A stretch of DNA of 64,000 bases from Symbiodinium natans (lineage: Eukaryota; Sar; Dinophyceae; Suessiales; Symbiodiniaceae), in assembly GCA_905221605.1 (NCBI GenBank), contig CAJNDS010002806.1:186001-250000 (forward strand), read 5' to 3'. Under the pieces are notes generated by a model. It searched no databases and was not told where the DNA came from. It saw only the letters and a list, made by a program, of their open reading frames with translations. Made by a program: the position numbers and the translations under genes. The stretch's first letter is position 1, and every line of letters starts with the position of its first letter. Below are positions 1 to 11,526 of this stretch, one piece after another.

Positions 1-1188
1 AGAAACCCGGGTTACTGTATCGTCACCGCAGCTACCAGGGAACTGTTTCTCGGCACCCACCGCAATCCCTAATTTCGCTGGCAGGCTTGATTTGCACTGA
101 CCTGGACGTGGGAGTGTACTTCAGGCAGCGGCCTTGGCGCACCCAGAATCACAACATGTTGCCTTGAGAAACACCCGCGATCGCAAAAGAAGGCCAGAGG
201 TCGGCGGCAAGATCCTTGTTGGCAGCGTGGAGCCGCAGTGCGATGAGGTTTGGTGGCATATGGTGGCATCAAAGCTTGGAAAGGGCTACGACTGCTCAGA
301 GTAAACGAAGGCTTAAGCCGTCTGTGTAGTATAGTAGAGCTCTCGGCAGCAAGTCAGCCGGGCGTGTACGGCGTCCTTGCGCGGAGGCTTATCACGTCTA
401 CCCCGAGGATCCAGAGGCAGGGACGCTGGTTCAAAGTTCGCGGGCAGAGAGCCACGAAGTTGTTGTCTGCACACCTCTGCCTGTGTCAATAAGTGCAAAT
501 GTCATAATGTGTGCTCCCTTTGTGTAGTTCGTGTCAATGGATTGTCTCGGCGCGGAGCGTGCGGATCAAAGACAGAAAACTTAGACTTAGACTCACATGA
601 ACTTCAAACCCTCTATGCGTGTTTTTCTTTGTGTGTGTGTGTATGTGCGTGTGCGCCAGCTGTTATTTGGCAGAGAGGCGGTCTATCCGGGCAGAGAGCT
701 GTCGACTCTGACCGATCAATGGACAAACCAGGCCACCGAGTAGAGTCGGAGAGTGGTGCTGGCCATGGCCGGCTTTTCCGACAGCTTCTTTCTCGCTCCG
801 TTCTTTGTTCTTTGGAATAGCAGCCAATGGACATCTGTATGCTTTGCCTGCACTTTGTGCTGCACGCATCGCCTGAGCTGCCTAGGCTGCTCTGACGCAC
901 TCTTCTGAGGTTAGAGTCCAAGTCCGCGACAGGTGTACCGCCTGGCCTTGCGGATGCCATCCTTGCATCTACCTGACTCGCAAAGTGCGCAAGTCTGGAC
1001 CTAAGACACAAAAGACACAAAAAGGCTTAGCAAGTGTAGGAAGTCATCCTCACTATGTCGTCTGAGACGTACTACGGACAAGTTAGGGACACAGTGACGA
1101 GTTTCTTTTCATGTGTGGCCGCCTTTTGGCTGTATTCGCAGGTGTTGCTTGTGCAAGCAAGAGTGGCTGGCGCCATGTGTTTGCCGAG
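1..1188. other. No gene recognised at window start
   Basis: I see no exon I can support. Upstream exons of the FAD oxidoreductase that ends at 1833 should lie here or before the window, but no flavin-binding GxGxxG motif is visible. A short GT-rich stretch lies at about 630-655. Confidence 0.4.
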
Positions 1189-1833
1189 GGCTGCAGCGCA
1201 TGCTACGATGTGACGGAGGTCGACCCTGTGAAAGAGGGCGGTGCGGGAAACTAGAAGCTTAGGCCTACTGCAGTTATTCGTTCAGCATGTTGTCGCTTCT
1301 CGCGTGTGTCCAAACGCAGATAATCGCATGCATTTAGCAGATTTATTTAGCATCTTGAGTTACTGGCCAGGACTGGGTTCCCATCTACGACAAATCTTCC
1401 TTACCAGGCAGGAAGTTTCAGGAACATGCCGGAATGCAGGGCAAAGGGGTGCTTTGATGGTGCTTTGCTGGTGCTTTGCCGCCTTCGTTGTGCCAACCTT
1501 GTAGGCTTCTACATGGCAATCGGCACCAGCGGCAACCAGTTCAAGAACGCCGGCGTCGCGGGCCGGCTCATGCGCGAGCTTATAGAGGCTGGGGCATTTG
1601 CAGTATGCAGATTTTTGACATGTCCTCCTCTTCTCTTCGTTTCACTGTGGCGATGAATTCCTACTTCTTTTGTTTGTATATCTCCAGTTCGGTCTGCCGG
1701 TCTTCGGCCACAGGCCACCGAAGGAGGCCGAGACATTGACAAGAGTCCTCTGGACTTCCAGCTGACGAGGCTGGTTGTTCTGAATGCTAAGCCTGCTAAG
1801 AGCCCAAAGCAGGGAGTCCTGGTCGATCTGTAA
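1189..1833 (+). CDS. 3' exons of a FAD-dependent oxidoreductase (DAO family)
   Basis: Best exon: 1505-1587. It reads FYMAIGTSGNQFKNAG followed by an LMRELIEA-like helix, the C-terminal signature of FAD oxidoreductases of the D-amino-acid/sarcosine oxidase (DAO) fold, where this strand packs against the flavin. It starts after AG and probably ends at a GC donor. The last exon starts near 1724 or 1727 and reads RDIDKSPLDFQLTR to a TAA at 1831-1833; the family usually shows an acidic D-x-D-x-x-P motif here. A less certain exon near 1189-1240 contains ACYDVTEVDP, resembling the YDVTPD segment that normally precedes the GTSGNQF segment. The joint between the last two exons is not resolved in phase. 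The N-terminal FAD-binding part is not visible, so substrate and compartment are unknown. Confidence 0.55.
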
Positions 1834-3581
1834 AAACTTCAACCCACACCAGCCTCAGAGCCCCCAAAGCCACATCAAGCAACCGGCGTGGATACAGTCC
1901 GCGCTGGGCTTGCTAGGGTCACAGATTCAAAAGGACTCAAAATCCAAATGCGCCTAACGGCGCTAAACCGATAACTTCACCCAGAAGACTTCCAAGGCCC
2001 TAAGTCCGGCCAAGGGCATCTTGAGAAGCAGAATAAGCTTCACTCAGCCAACCATTCCTTCACCACTAATGTAATCATGTGTTCATGAGTGATGCTCGTT
2101 TTATCCGGCGGTCTTACAGCGAAATAGGGTCCATCAGTGTGAGGTTTCGCCTCTTGGCTGGGGAACGTGGGCCTAACTCGGAGTGTGGGTTGCTTCAGTG
2201 AAGGCACCTTGTCCTGTTGCAGGGGTGGATTGTCCTGAAGCATGAGTGGACTGCCGTAAATGTCTTTCCGCGCAGATGCTGCCTGAACTTTGGACATGGC
2301 AAGTTTGGCACGTCATGGCAGTGCACCTGAAGAGACCTGCCAGGATTCCGGGCAACAACAGCATCTCAAGTGCCACCTTTTCACGCAAGCGGCAGAGGCC
2401 ACTGACCTCGGTTTAGGGTTTAGGGTACCCGGAAGGTGCTTCATGTGCCGAGAGCTTGAACAGGGCAAGAGCGGCTTTTGGGGAGTTGCGGCTTCAGTCA
2501 CTTTAGTCTGTGTTGGTGTTGCCCTGTTGGGTGAGTTTGGCTCAGCTGTTCAGCTGTCAACCTGTGTCGTACCTGTGTCGTACTGAATGTGCAGAAGAAT
2601 TTGACAGGCTTCAGACCAGCGGCTCGGTCCTGGGCTGACCCATGAGGGAACGAGGTGTTGTTTGCACACTTCGTGACGCATCTCATCAGTGGGCTCCTGC
2701 GCTTTTAGCCCTGCATTGTCGACATGCTTGCGACGTGTATAGCGAAGGTGGAAAAACAAGCGTCTTGTTGCATCCGCGACGTGCAAGCACAAGACGTTTT
2801 AAGCAGTGTAGTGCCTACATGACATCATTTCATGAGATGTAGCTGGTGTAAATTGAAGCGGATGGCTGCCTGCCGGACACGCTGTACTCTGCTCGCGACT
2901 ACAATATTTAAATGCTCAGCAATTGCTCAAGACCGGAAGCTCTCTCTGGGCTCAAGTCAGATCGCGCCGCGTCCTTGCAGGCCCCGTGTGTATCCCGGTT
3001 TTGCTCTCTACGGTATAGTTGGTCTGGTTGGGTAGTTCTGGTGTTCTTAACTGGCGTACCTTACGAGCGGACAGGTCCATTTCACCGACCAAGCAGCGAG
3101 CAAAGTTGTTGCTACGAGTAGCGTGGCTCGTGGAGGTGTGAAGGCCGGCGAGGACAATGGCCGACCCAACAAAGGTCACTTCAACAACTCGCGGGATGCT
3201 GCCAGGTGCCAATCAGCTCTCTGAAGTGACTGAAGTGGGCTTAATGGTTCAGATTGGTTCAGCATGCTCTGGGTATCTCTGGGTATGTTAGAGTATCTTG
3301 GAGCGGGTGCCTGGTGAAGGGCAGCTTATGCTGGTGAGTTCGTAGGCAGGTCAGTGGAAGGAGCGGAGCGTCCTTCACGATGGAGAATTAGGATACCTTG
3401 GGGTCTTTCAAGACCAGGCATCCCGCACTATGTCGACCGGGTGTCCGCCGAGTGTATCTGGAAGGAGGGCACGAGTTGAGTGGGTCCGTTGGCTGTGCAG
3501 TCTGTGCAGCTTGCCCAGGCTTGCTCCAGTGTAGAAGCTGCTGTATGTATGGTTGAGTTTCGTTTCATTCCTGCAAGTCAG

Positions 3582-3629
3582 GAGACCTTGGAGAAGGAGA
3601 CGAGGTTGTTTCAGGAGGCATTGGGACGA
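3582..3629 (+). CDS. Exon-like run, unknown product
   Basis: Starts after AG with G and reads ETLEKETRLFQEALGR before a possible GC donor. It would be an amphipathic helix. There is no homology and no partner exon in phase, so this may be chance. Confidence 0.25.
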
Positions 3630-4288
3630 GCCATGTTAAGCCACGTCAACCCACACCATGAGAGTTGAGTTGGGGCACAAATTGTCGCTTTGCAGGGCCG
3701 GAAAGCGAATCCGGGTCCACCAGCCTATGTGCCATGCCTCAAATTTGCTGCTTCTGATACTTCGACTTCATTGACTCATTGACAGCTGCTGTGAGTTTGG
3801 AGTCGAAGGGAAAAAGACGGAGACGTGCGCATGGAGTGTAAGCACGGTATGGCTAAGGTCATGAACCTGGCAAACGCACAGCGGCTGGGTGACCCCCTGG
3901 AAGCTTGGACTTCTCCGGGTTTGGGCTTCGGGGGGACTTTGTGAATTGCAGATCGCTGTCACACTGCATGTGCTGTGAAACACTCATGGTGAAAAACTCT
4001 CAAAGTGACACAAGAATTTCCAGATACGGCTTTCCAAAGGACAGCCACAGACCCCTTCCAGAGGGTTGTGCGTACCCAGGTCCTTTCATGATACAATTAG
4101 GACATTGTGATGCACGTGAGATTTGGAAGAGCAGCATGGGACGGTCACAAGCGCAGCTCAATGTTATGAAGCACGAAATCAAGGCAGGGCTTGAGTGCAC
4201 TTAAGAGGTTTCCCTGCCTCGCCCAGGCACTGAAGATGCGACTCCTGGCAGCATGTAGGTACTCTGCAGGTGCAGGTTTCAGGTCCAG

Positions 4289-4553
4289 GTGGAGGTTTCG
4301 ATATGTTTCGATTCAATGACTTTAGTAGGCGGAGCGTGCAGGGCAGATCAGGGCGGGCTGCGGGGGAGGATGGTGAGGATGAAGAGGGGAGCTGCGACGA
4401 AGGAAGTGCTCTGCGGTCCCTTTACACAGGGTCGTCAGACACAGTGGAAGGCCTGACAAGGCCTGTTTCAGGTGCCACTCCTTTCCCTGGCCTTTCAAAA
4501 AGAAGTCAGTACTGTAAGGCCGCTACAGCCCTTAGCATCAGCCTCCAAGAGTA
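4289..4553 (+). CDS. Exon-like run with acidic stretch, unknown product
   Basis: An open frame of almost 90 codons to a TAA, with high third-position GC in its first half, and an acidic segment GEDGEDEEGSCDEGS. It has an AG|G acceptor; the 3' border is not resolved and may lie earlier, for example near 4441. It resembles disordered, charged protein. Function unknown. Confidence 0.3.
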
Positions 4554-7060
4554 ATTACATGCAACAAGTTTTGCTGCTAGTTTCACTCGGCGATGATAAT
4601 GTCAAAATAGCTTGCACATGCCAGCGTTAGAATCTGAAGTCCTTTTCCATCAGGATGTGCGAAGCCTTGCATTTTGCACATGCAAGCCCCTAAACCACCT
4701 GCGCCCTATGCGCAGCAATTTGCTGCCGGTTTCGTTTGTTGGTACACACCCCACTGAGGTCACAGCCGCTTGGAAATCATAGCTCCCAAGGCCCGGGTGT
4801 GCATGTGCACCGCATTGAGGTCGATGGGCCCCCCAGCAGCTTGCAGATCGTTTAATCGCAAAACGGCAGCCACTATAAGCTCTAGTCGAGTTGAGACTTT
4901 CTCGAGCCAGCGCTTGCAGTGCACATCTCGTCAGGTGGAGAAAAACACCCCCCAGGCCATCATGCCCGAGACTAAGATTGTGCAGGTTTTTCCTTAACAG
5001 GACTACATGCACCAGCCTGTAAGTATTCCAAGCATAAAAATTGCCTGTACATACTCGCCTTGCCCCCCTCAAAGCCCTATAACACAGATCCGGAGACCGT
5101 ACCCCCCCCCCCCCCCGTTTGGAATCAGGCGCAAGGTAGTGGATGCCCACGCCCCTCCAAGGCTGGATCCTCTACTCAACCAATACGAAAAACACTCCAC
5201 CCTAATTAATGGTGAGATTTGCGTGTCTGTGCATGTGCTGGCCACTGTGATCCAAGGCTTGTCGTGTCATGTTGTCGGGATCTGCAGGCAGTAACTACTA
5301 GGAATCGAAAGACTGGGAAAAGAACCGCCTATTCGACATCTGGTGCTACTAGTACCAACAGTAGCAAGCATCAAGCTTCTGGCCTGCAAGGTCTGGCGAG
5401 GACAGTGATCCCAACAGCTTTGACTACAACGCACTCATGCACACCAAGAAGGCAATGTCGCCACGATGGTACGAACTGCACCGAAAGTGTCTATGCAGAG
5501 TTGCGCCTGCGCAGCAAGTAGCAAGTCGCCCTGAATGCAGGCACGTTACCTGCGCCTTTTTCGGGCCTGCATGTTTTTCTAGAATCGAAAAGCAAAGATC
5601 ACGCTGCTGTGTTGCTTCTTGATTGCTTTGTTGGCTTCCCCTGTCAGATGCCGAGCCAGAAGTGGGATGTGCCCTGCACGCGAGCGCAGGTCGCACTCCG
5701 GGGTGCAGTGCGAAAGAAGCCAAAAAGCTCAAGCAAGCACCATGCGATTGCATTTGCTGCTCTTGAAGCACCTGCCTTTGGGGGCCTCCCAGGATGAGAA
5801 AACCAAAAAAGCTGTAGTCGAGTCTGATGTCACCTTCGCAGTGAGGATTGCTATAAGTTCATGCCGAAGACGTTGCCTGAACAGAAGCTAGCGACTTGAC
5901 ACCTGCAAAGCAATCATCGTGAGAAGAGCTGCATTGTAACTTGCAGGAGATTGGCTGGCTCATTGCCACTCGAAGCAGCCAGGACCTGAACCTCTGATCA
6001 GTTCATTGCAGCAGAGACGCGCTTTTCGTGTGTTTCGTGCAGCTGCCCGACTGCCTTTGCCAATTCTCTCAAGACAAGTACTGGAGGAAGACAAAGGGCC
6101 GAAATCCTTTCAACTTTCGCGCCTTTGATGGCCTGAGGTGCCCAGGCTGTCGAAGCCATGCAGGTTCGGAAGAGGTGTCTCCGGCCTGTGAGTAATTCGC
6201 GAATCAGCTAAATTCAGGATATAGGCCATCCATGGCCATCTGAGTACCCACCTGAGCCTAGAACCCAGTCTTGCCCAAGAAGATGCCAGTGTGCGTCGGT
6301 GATGCTCACCGGTGTGCTGCATTGTTTTGCTGTCGATCCCCTCATTCTCAGTCTCTGCGGTTCTGCTGCTCTGGCTCCCACCCCCATGCCCCATGCTGAT
6401 GTTAACAATCCGCGCAGCTTAATATGGCACCAGGTGCTGTTATAAATCTCGATCGGGCTTTGTGATGCCTCGTGCACCTTGTGCAGTTTGCAGGTATCCA
6501 GAGGCAGAGGCTCTTGGCATTTGCCCGCCGCATGGACACTCAGCTTTGCTCAATCTCAACACACATGGCATAGCTGTCCTTTGCCCGTTTCTCTCAGATG
6601 CATACCGTCTCCATCCATCTAGTCCCTTTCGTCTTGTTGGTCTCGAAGCTCGAGGCCACGCAGCGAGTCCCTTCCTAGCTCTGGCCTTAGCCATGGGCTC
6701 TTTAGGCCTTTCAAGGCGCGTGCTTCAAGCATTTTCAAGCCTTGAGGCCTGGATCGCCGCCTTCCTCAAGCCCCGCCGGACAAACGGCTCAAGGAGCTGA
6801 ACAATAACAGGCCCTGGACTTCACGAATCAACGAATCCCAAAGCCAGCTCTTGGGTATGCTGAGTTGAATCGGGTTCTCTGGCAGCCCCGCACATCAGGT
6901 TCTATAGACCGAAGACGTGGCCGGCCAAGATCCGACTCTTCATTGCCTCGCATGGTGTCTTGTGATGCTGTTCTTCTTTTCTTATTCCTGATATGACTGT
7001 TCTACAATTCTTCGTCTTCTCATTCTTATTGCTGCCGCTCGTGTTGTTACGACGTGTACT

Positions 7061-7231
7061 TCTTGTTGTTGATGATGATGTTGTGGTTGTTGTTGCTGAT
7101 GCTTATGAGGTTGTTGTGGTTGCTGCTGCTGTTGCCGCTCCGGCCTTCGTTGTCGTCGTCGTTGTCGTCGTCGTCTTCGTCGTCTTCGTCTTCGTGGTGG
7201 TGGTGGTGGTGGTGGTGGTGGTGGCGGCACG
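7061..7231 (+). repeat. GTN trinucleotide tract
   Basis: About 170 bases made almost only of GTT, GTC, GTG, GAT and CTT triplets, ending in a pure run of GTG. It creates artificial open frames: poly-Val and Leu/Ser/Trp runs on +, Gln/His/Pro/Arg runs on the other strand. None should be taken as genes. Confidence 0.9.
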
Positions 7232-7614
7232 CCTGCCTTTCTCAACATTGTTTACTCAACGACACTGACAAACCTGCTGGCGCAAAGGTTCTGCGACATT
7301 ACGATGTATGCCGACAATTATGTGGCCACCATGCACCATGATCCGTGACTTGGCGACAGTTGGCTCTGGATCTGGTCGTCTTCTGCCGCTTGCAGAAGCG
7401 TGCGAAAAGCTGTTTTTGATGCCTTGGAAGGATCTTCGTAGGCGGGGAGCCCGCTCAAAAGCACGGACATATTACATGCGGGGAGGGGCAGGAAAAGGCG
7501 AAGACAGAACAGCCTCAGATGACCATGCTGGGACACGCAACTTGCATGGGGAGGGTTTAACTGCCCCGACCCCGCCTCTCCTGTAAAGACAAGAAGAAAG
7601 AGGCAGAGACAAAA

Positions 7615-7646
7615 AAGAGAGAGAGAGAGAGAGACCCCCTGGGGCC
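7615..7646 (+). repeat. (GA)n run followed by a C/G hairpin
   Basis: About nine GA units followed by CCCCCTGGGGCC, which can fold back. The architecture is loosely like the dispersed element at 8054, 8457 and 60986, but the sequence match is poor. Confidence 0.6.
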
Positions 7647-8053
7647 TAGACTCCCAGCAATTTGGGACCTCTGCGAAATACTTGCGGAGACCACCCCCCT
7701 TAGGGATGTGCATGTCCTCCTACTCCAAGAGGTGGTCTGCGATGCAGGACTTCAATTCGGTGACCACCACAAATGGAAAGCCCTCTACGGGAAAAAGACA
7801 GATGGGGGCTACAACGTCGACAACACCGATGACCAGAAAGCGTGGATTCAAGAAGAAGGCATACGCATGAGGGGGCTAGCAGTGACTAACTGATTCTCGC
7901 CCCAATGAGGGACAGGGAACATTTTGCTGGGGGAACAGAGGGGGGACCGTCACTAGCTGTTCTTAATCTCATCTGACCTGGCATCGCCCCATCTTGTGAC
8001 AGAAACCCCACCCCAGCCGGGCCGCAAAGCGCGGTCGTCTCGCATGACACCTC

Positions 8054-8106
8054 GGACGTGCGCGCCCTCCGGGGCGGCTCTCCTTTCGGGGGGGGCCAAG
8101 CGTGTG

Positions 8107-8136
<30 letters not shown>
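8054..8136 (+). repeat. Dispersed hairpin/(GA)n element, copy A
   Basis: A GC-rich core of about 55 bases reads GCGCGCCCTCCGGGGC, then TCCTTTCGGGG, then CCAAGCGTGTGGAGG, then about 12 GA units. Core words and their order match copy B at 60986-61066. The core contains short inverted repeats (GCCC..GGGGC). No open frame is shared between copies. Confidence 0.7.
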
Positions 8137-8137
<1 letters not shown>

Positions 8138-8456
8138 CCCCAAGAACGTGAACAAGCCAAGCAGAAGAAGAAAGCCACAGGAAAGAAAGAGCCCCAATGA
8201 AAGGAAGAAAGGAACAGAGGAAGAAAGGCAGAGAGAGACAGAGAGACAGATAGCTTGTGACAGCCTGGGAAGTGAAGATGAGTGGGGAGGATGGGACGAG
8301 TTGAGTAGTTGGGGATGGTTATGTTAGCTGAGTTTCGGGGAGCTCGATGCCCATATACACAGTACCCACTGCAAACATAGGGTTACAGTGGAGGACATTC
8401 ATGAAGCAACTCCAGCCCTATTGTTCAGTTTCACCACCGACTGGATCACAAGAGCA

Positions 8457-8519
8457 CGCCCTTCGGGACGACCCCTTCGGGGGGTTACGTGCTGTGGAAG
8501 GAAGACAGAGAGAGAGAGT
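8457..8519 (+). repeat. Dispersed hairpin/(GA)n element, diverged copy C
   Basis: Reads GCCCTTCGGG, ACCCCTTCGGGGGG, TTACGTGCTGTGG and a short GA run. The order is the same as in copies A and B, but more diverged. It lies only about 350 bases after copy A. Confidence 0.5.
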
Positions 8520-9768
8520 GAACAAATAAGAACCAGTGCTGGAAGAAGAAGCAACTGTCGACACCTACCTCCGAGAATCCTGTGGGCCCCACCTGTTACC
8601 GTTGCCTTGGACACGAGAAGGGCACTAATCTGCAGCCATTGTACATGGCGGCATGTGAAGAAAGCAGTGCGAGATTGTCACGGTCAGCTTTGCATTCCAA
8701 CACATTGATTGAAGGTTCAGCCGCGCAGGCGCTGGACGCTGAGAAGGCATCGGATGAAGCCATACTGACTGGTGCTTGGACCCATGCAGCTGGGCTTCTT
8801 GATCTCTAGGTTCTTCAAGTTAAGGGGTTCCGAAGACTGCGCACTGAAAGCCAAGGCTTACTGCTCTTTCTGACATTGTAGCATTCGGTAGTCTCCACTT
8901 CTCACCTAGGACTTAAACATCTCAACAACTCTCTGGTGTGCCATCATCGGTCAAGGGAGATTGGAAGATTGGGCGGGGAACGGTGTTCTGCAGAATTTCG
9001 GAACTCTGGCTAGCAGAGCATCTTGTAGCATCTTGTCTCAAAGCCCGTTTAGCTGCTGTAGGTAGGCATCACGTTTGCGGTCCGCGTACTGTAAAGTGAA
9101 AGTGGGCATGAGCCCCCGAGGCCTTCGGTCCTCCCAGGGAGTTCTTCCCAACGTAGGCATCAAGTTTCACACCCATTCACGCCAGCAAGCCACTGAGCAC
9201 TCTCATTGGGTAGGCTCACAGTTCGACTTGCCAAGATAGCCAAAGACACGGTGTGGCTTAGAAAGTCTCAGAGCTGGTTGCCTTCAAGGGGCGACTGAAG
9301 CTGCTAGCACGCGTGGAAAAGGCTGGGTAATGAGAGCTTATCATGCCATGTAGACATCATGTCGGCTGTCTGCGTCTGTCCCGCACAGTATTCCGATGTA
9401 ATTGTAAGCGCTTGCGCGCGCCGCCTTGGCAGCCGGGCTGGCCCCAAGCCACAGGCCATGCACGTCAGCTGTCCAAGCAGTGCACCTCGGAATTGCCAGT
9501 CTGCACACAGCCGGGTTGCAGATGCACAAAGCGACCGTGGGTTGAAGTAAAAGAGCAGGAGTGTGCTCGCAAACCAGAAACTTTGAAGCCGCATCACAAG
9601 TTCGTATAGGCCTGCAGTGGCAGCAGGCTGTGCTAAACCTTCGGTGCACTTGTTGTCGTGTGATTGTTGCCAGAATGTTCGTGGGCTTGTTGCCTTGCCA
9701 AGCTTTGGGGTGTGGAGGGAAGGAGACTAAATCCTGGTCTACTTGTTCTTGACGCCTGTCAGCCGGAG

Positions 9769-9873
9769 GCCGAGGCGGCTTTTGAGAGCTCGCTGCCCCA
9801 GCACCTGTTTCAGATCTGCGTCGACGGAGTCGCACCGATCGTGATTCGGCAGCCATTTGTGCACGATGTCTAG
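9769..9873 (+). CDS. Exon-like run, unknown product
   Basis: AG|G acceptor, then 34 codons with high third-position GC reading AEAAFESSLPQHLFQICVDG and on to a TAG at 9871-9873. It could be a terminal exon. No family recognised and no phase-matched neighbour. Confidence 0.3.
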   Translation, partial: AEAAFESSLPQHLFQICVDGVAPIVIRQPFVHDV

Positions 9874-9978
9874 TCACATGGCAAAGGCCCAAACGGCACA
9901 AGCACAACAGCCATTTGGAGGAAAGGCAGCCACTTAAACAGCGCACGCAACCAACATAGGGGAAGTTGAAATAGCTTC

Positions 9979-10500
9979 GTGCAGCCCGTCGGTTTTCCGG
10001 CGCCAGGCTCCCCAGCTCGCCAGTGTTTTTGTTTAGCAGCTTGCGTGGACCGGTTGTGCCCCAATGTGCTCTTCTTACATCATCTTGCCCTCGCTGCGAA
10101 CTACAACTTTGCCTTTAATTACAGCATGTTACAGACCCTGAGAATCGATTGGTCAGAAGCACGCAGGCCGATGATCTACCCACAGCCACAGCCAAGGCAG
10201 AGACCTGGCCAGATGCAGAAAGTTTTCGCTCTTCTTTCCAAATTACTGCTTAGTCCCATTCGCCTGCTTTCGGCAGAGTATGGGGAAATCATGTCAGGTA
10301 TGCAGCTATCCCACGTGCAGTTGGCAGCCCGGGCGTGCTGCGAGACTCCAGATCAGAGGGTCGCTCTCATGGTACGAGATTTAGATTTCACTGAGGTTCA
10401 GGGTGCAGATATTTTTGCTTTTGAGGGCGGCGAAGAAGTTGAAACGGTTTTCCAAGACAAGCTCATGTTGACTCACGCGGGTAAATCGGCCCTTATATAG
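9979..10500 (+). CDS. 173-codon open frame, unknown product
   Basis: One of the longest + strand frames. Its last third (VALMVRDLDFTEVQGADIF and on) looks more protein-like than its start, so an exon may cover about 10360-10500 only. No family recognised. Chance is possible. Confidence 0.2.
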   Translation: MQPVGFPAPGSPARQCFCLAACVDRLCPNVLFLHHLALAANYNFAFNYSMLQTLRIDWSEARRPMIYPQPQPRQRPGQMQKVFALLSKLLLSPIRLLSAEYGEIMSGMQLSHVQLAARACCETPDQRVALMVRDLDFTEVQGADIFAFEGGEEVETVFQDKLMLTHAGKSALI

Positions 10501-11392
10501 ACCCCTCCAAGTGGAGAAGAAGTAGCACATGTGCAGATGGTGCCAACAGTCATCACAACTGCAGTGACACATTGACGGCATACTGCAGTATAAGAATCGT
10601 ACCTTTATACATCAAGTCATATATGGGCGAGAAAGAGTCTGACCGGACTCAGAGGTTCCTGACGTGGAGTGCTAAGCAGACCAGACATTGAAGTAAACCC
10701 GTTTCAATTCCCTTGTACTTCACACCAGTGGCACACAGACATGAGTACTCACATCCATATCTGCTTTGATTGTCTGTGCGAGCCATGCGTCGCGGCCAGC
10801 AGCGCCGTGCGCCCCATGCTACCGCAGTGGCTGCAGACTTGGACTGTGTTAACAAAGTTGCTGAGACTGTTAAGCCTGCTATGGAACATGCTTGCAATGC
10901 TTGAACTGCCCAGGTTCTAATTTGCATCCTCCTGGTTGCAGACTACAGCCATGGATTTCTACAAGGCAGTGCAAGCCACACTGCAATGATTTGTAGCGCT
11001 GTGTTTCATTGTTGGCCGGCTATTGGTTCCCTGCACGATCCTGGGGCACAGGCCACCAGGCATCCCATTAGAGTGTAGAAGCTCAGCACTCGACTGGACG
11101 CGCCGTCTGAGACAGAAATCCATGCTTGGCAAAAATGTGACAGGTCAGGGTCGAGCGAGCGCCCCGCGCCGTGTGGCCTGCAAGGCAGGCAGAAGTTGCC
11201 TCCATGATACTAGGATGAAGCCATCAGCTTTTTTGTCGCGAGTTTGCTGGTTGACCTGTTGCATCGCCCGCTGCCGGAGCAGACTCCCAGCAATCTCGCC
11301 CCTTGCAGGCATCACGGGATGCGGCAGCGGCTACTGGGCCAGCACAAAAGCCCCCTTCATGGAGAGGCGCCGAGGCGGGGCACGCAACTGAG

Positions 11393-11526
11393 GCTTCCTA
11401 TGGCTTCGATGCCCTCTCGCTGTCCAGCACGGAGAGACTCCACGTCCTGTCCGCGCTGGCGGAGAGGCTCCGAGAGTGGTTTCTGCGCAGAGCAATGCTC
11501 CTTTCGGCTGATCATTTTTCTGCAGG
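11393..11526 (+). CDS. Exon-like run, helical, unknown product
   Basis: AG|G acceptor at 11391-11392, then ASYGFDALSLSSTERLHVLS followed by an arginine/leucine-rich helix (ALAERLREWFLRRAMLL). Codons end mostly in G or C and a GT donor is present at 11527. One of the better unrecognised exons, but no partner exon was found within 1 kb. Confidence 0.4.

Larger units (their letters stand above)
1834..9768. other. Mostly non-coding stretch with repeats
   Basis: No recognisable gene in almost 8 kb. It holds two weak exon-like runs and several repeats, listed separately, a TTTAGGG-like word pair at 2413-2427 and a run of 15 C at 5102-5116. Open frames on both strands look like chance in GC-rich DNA. 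Confidence 0.4.

Noticed and set aside
6982-7341. Open frames with poly-Val, poly-Trp or Arg/Gln/Pro runs on both strands.
   Set aside because: Translation of the GTN tract in different frames.
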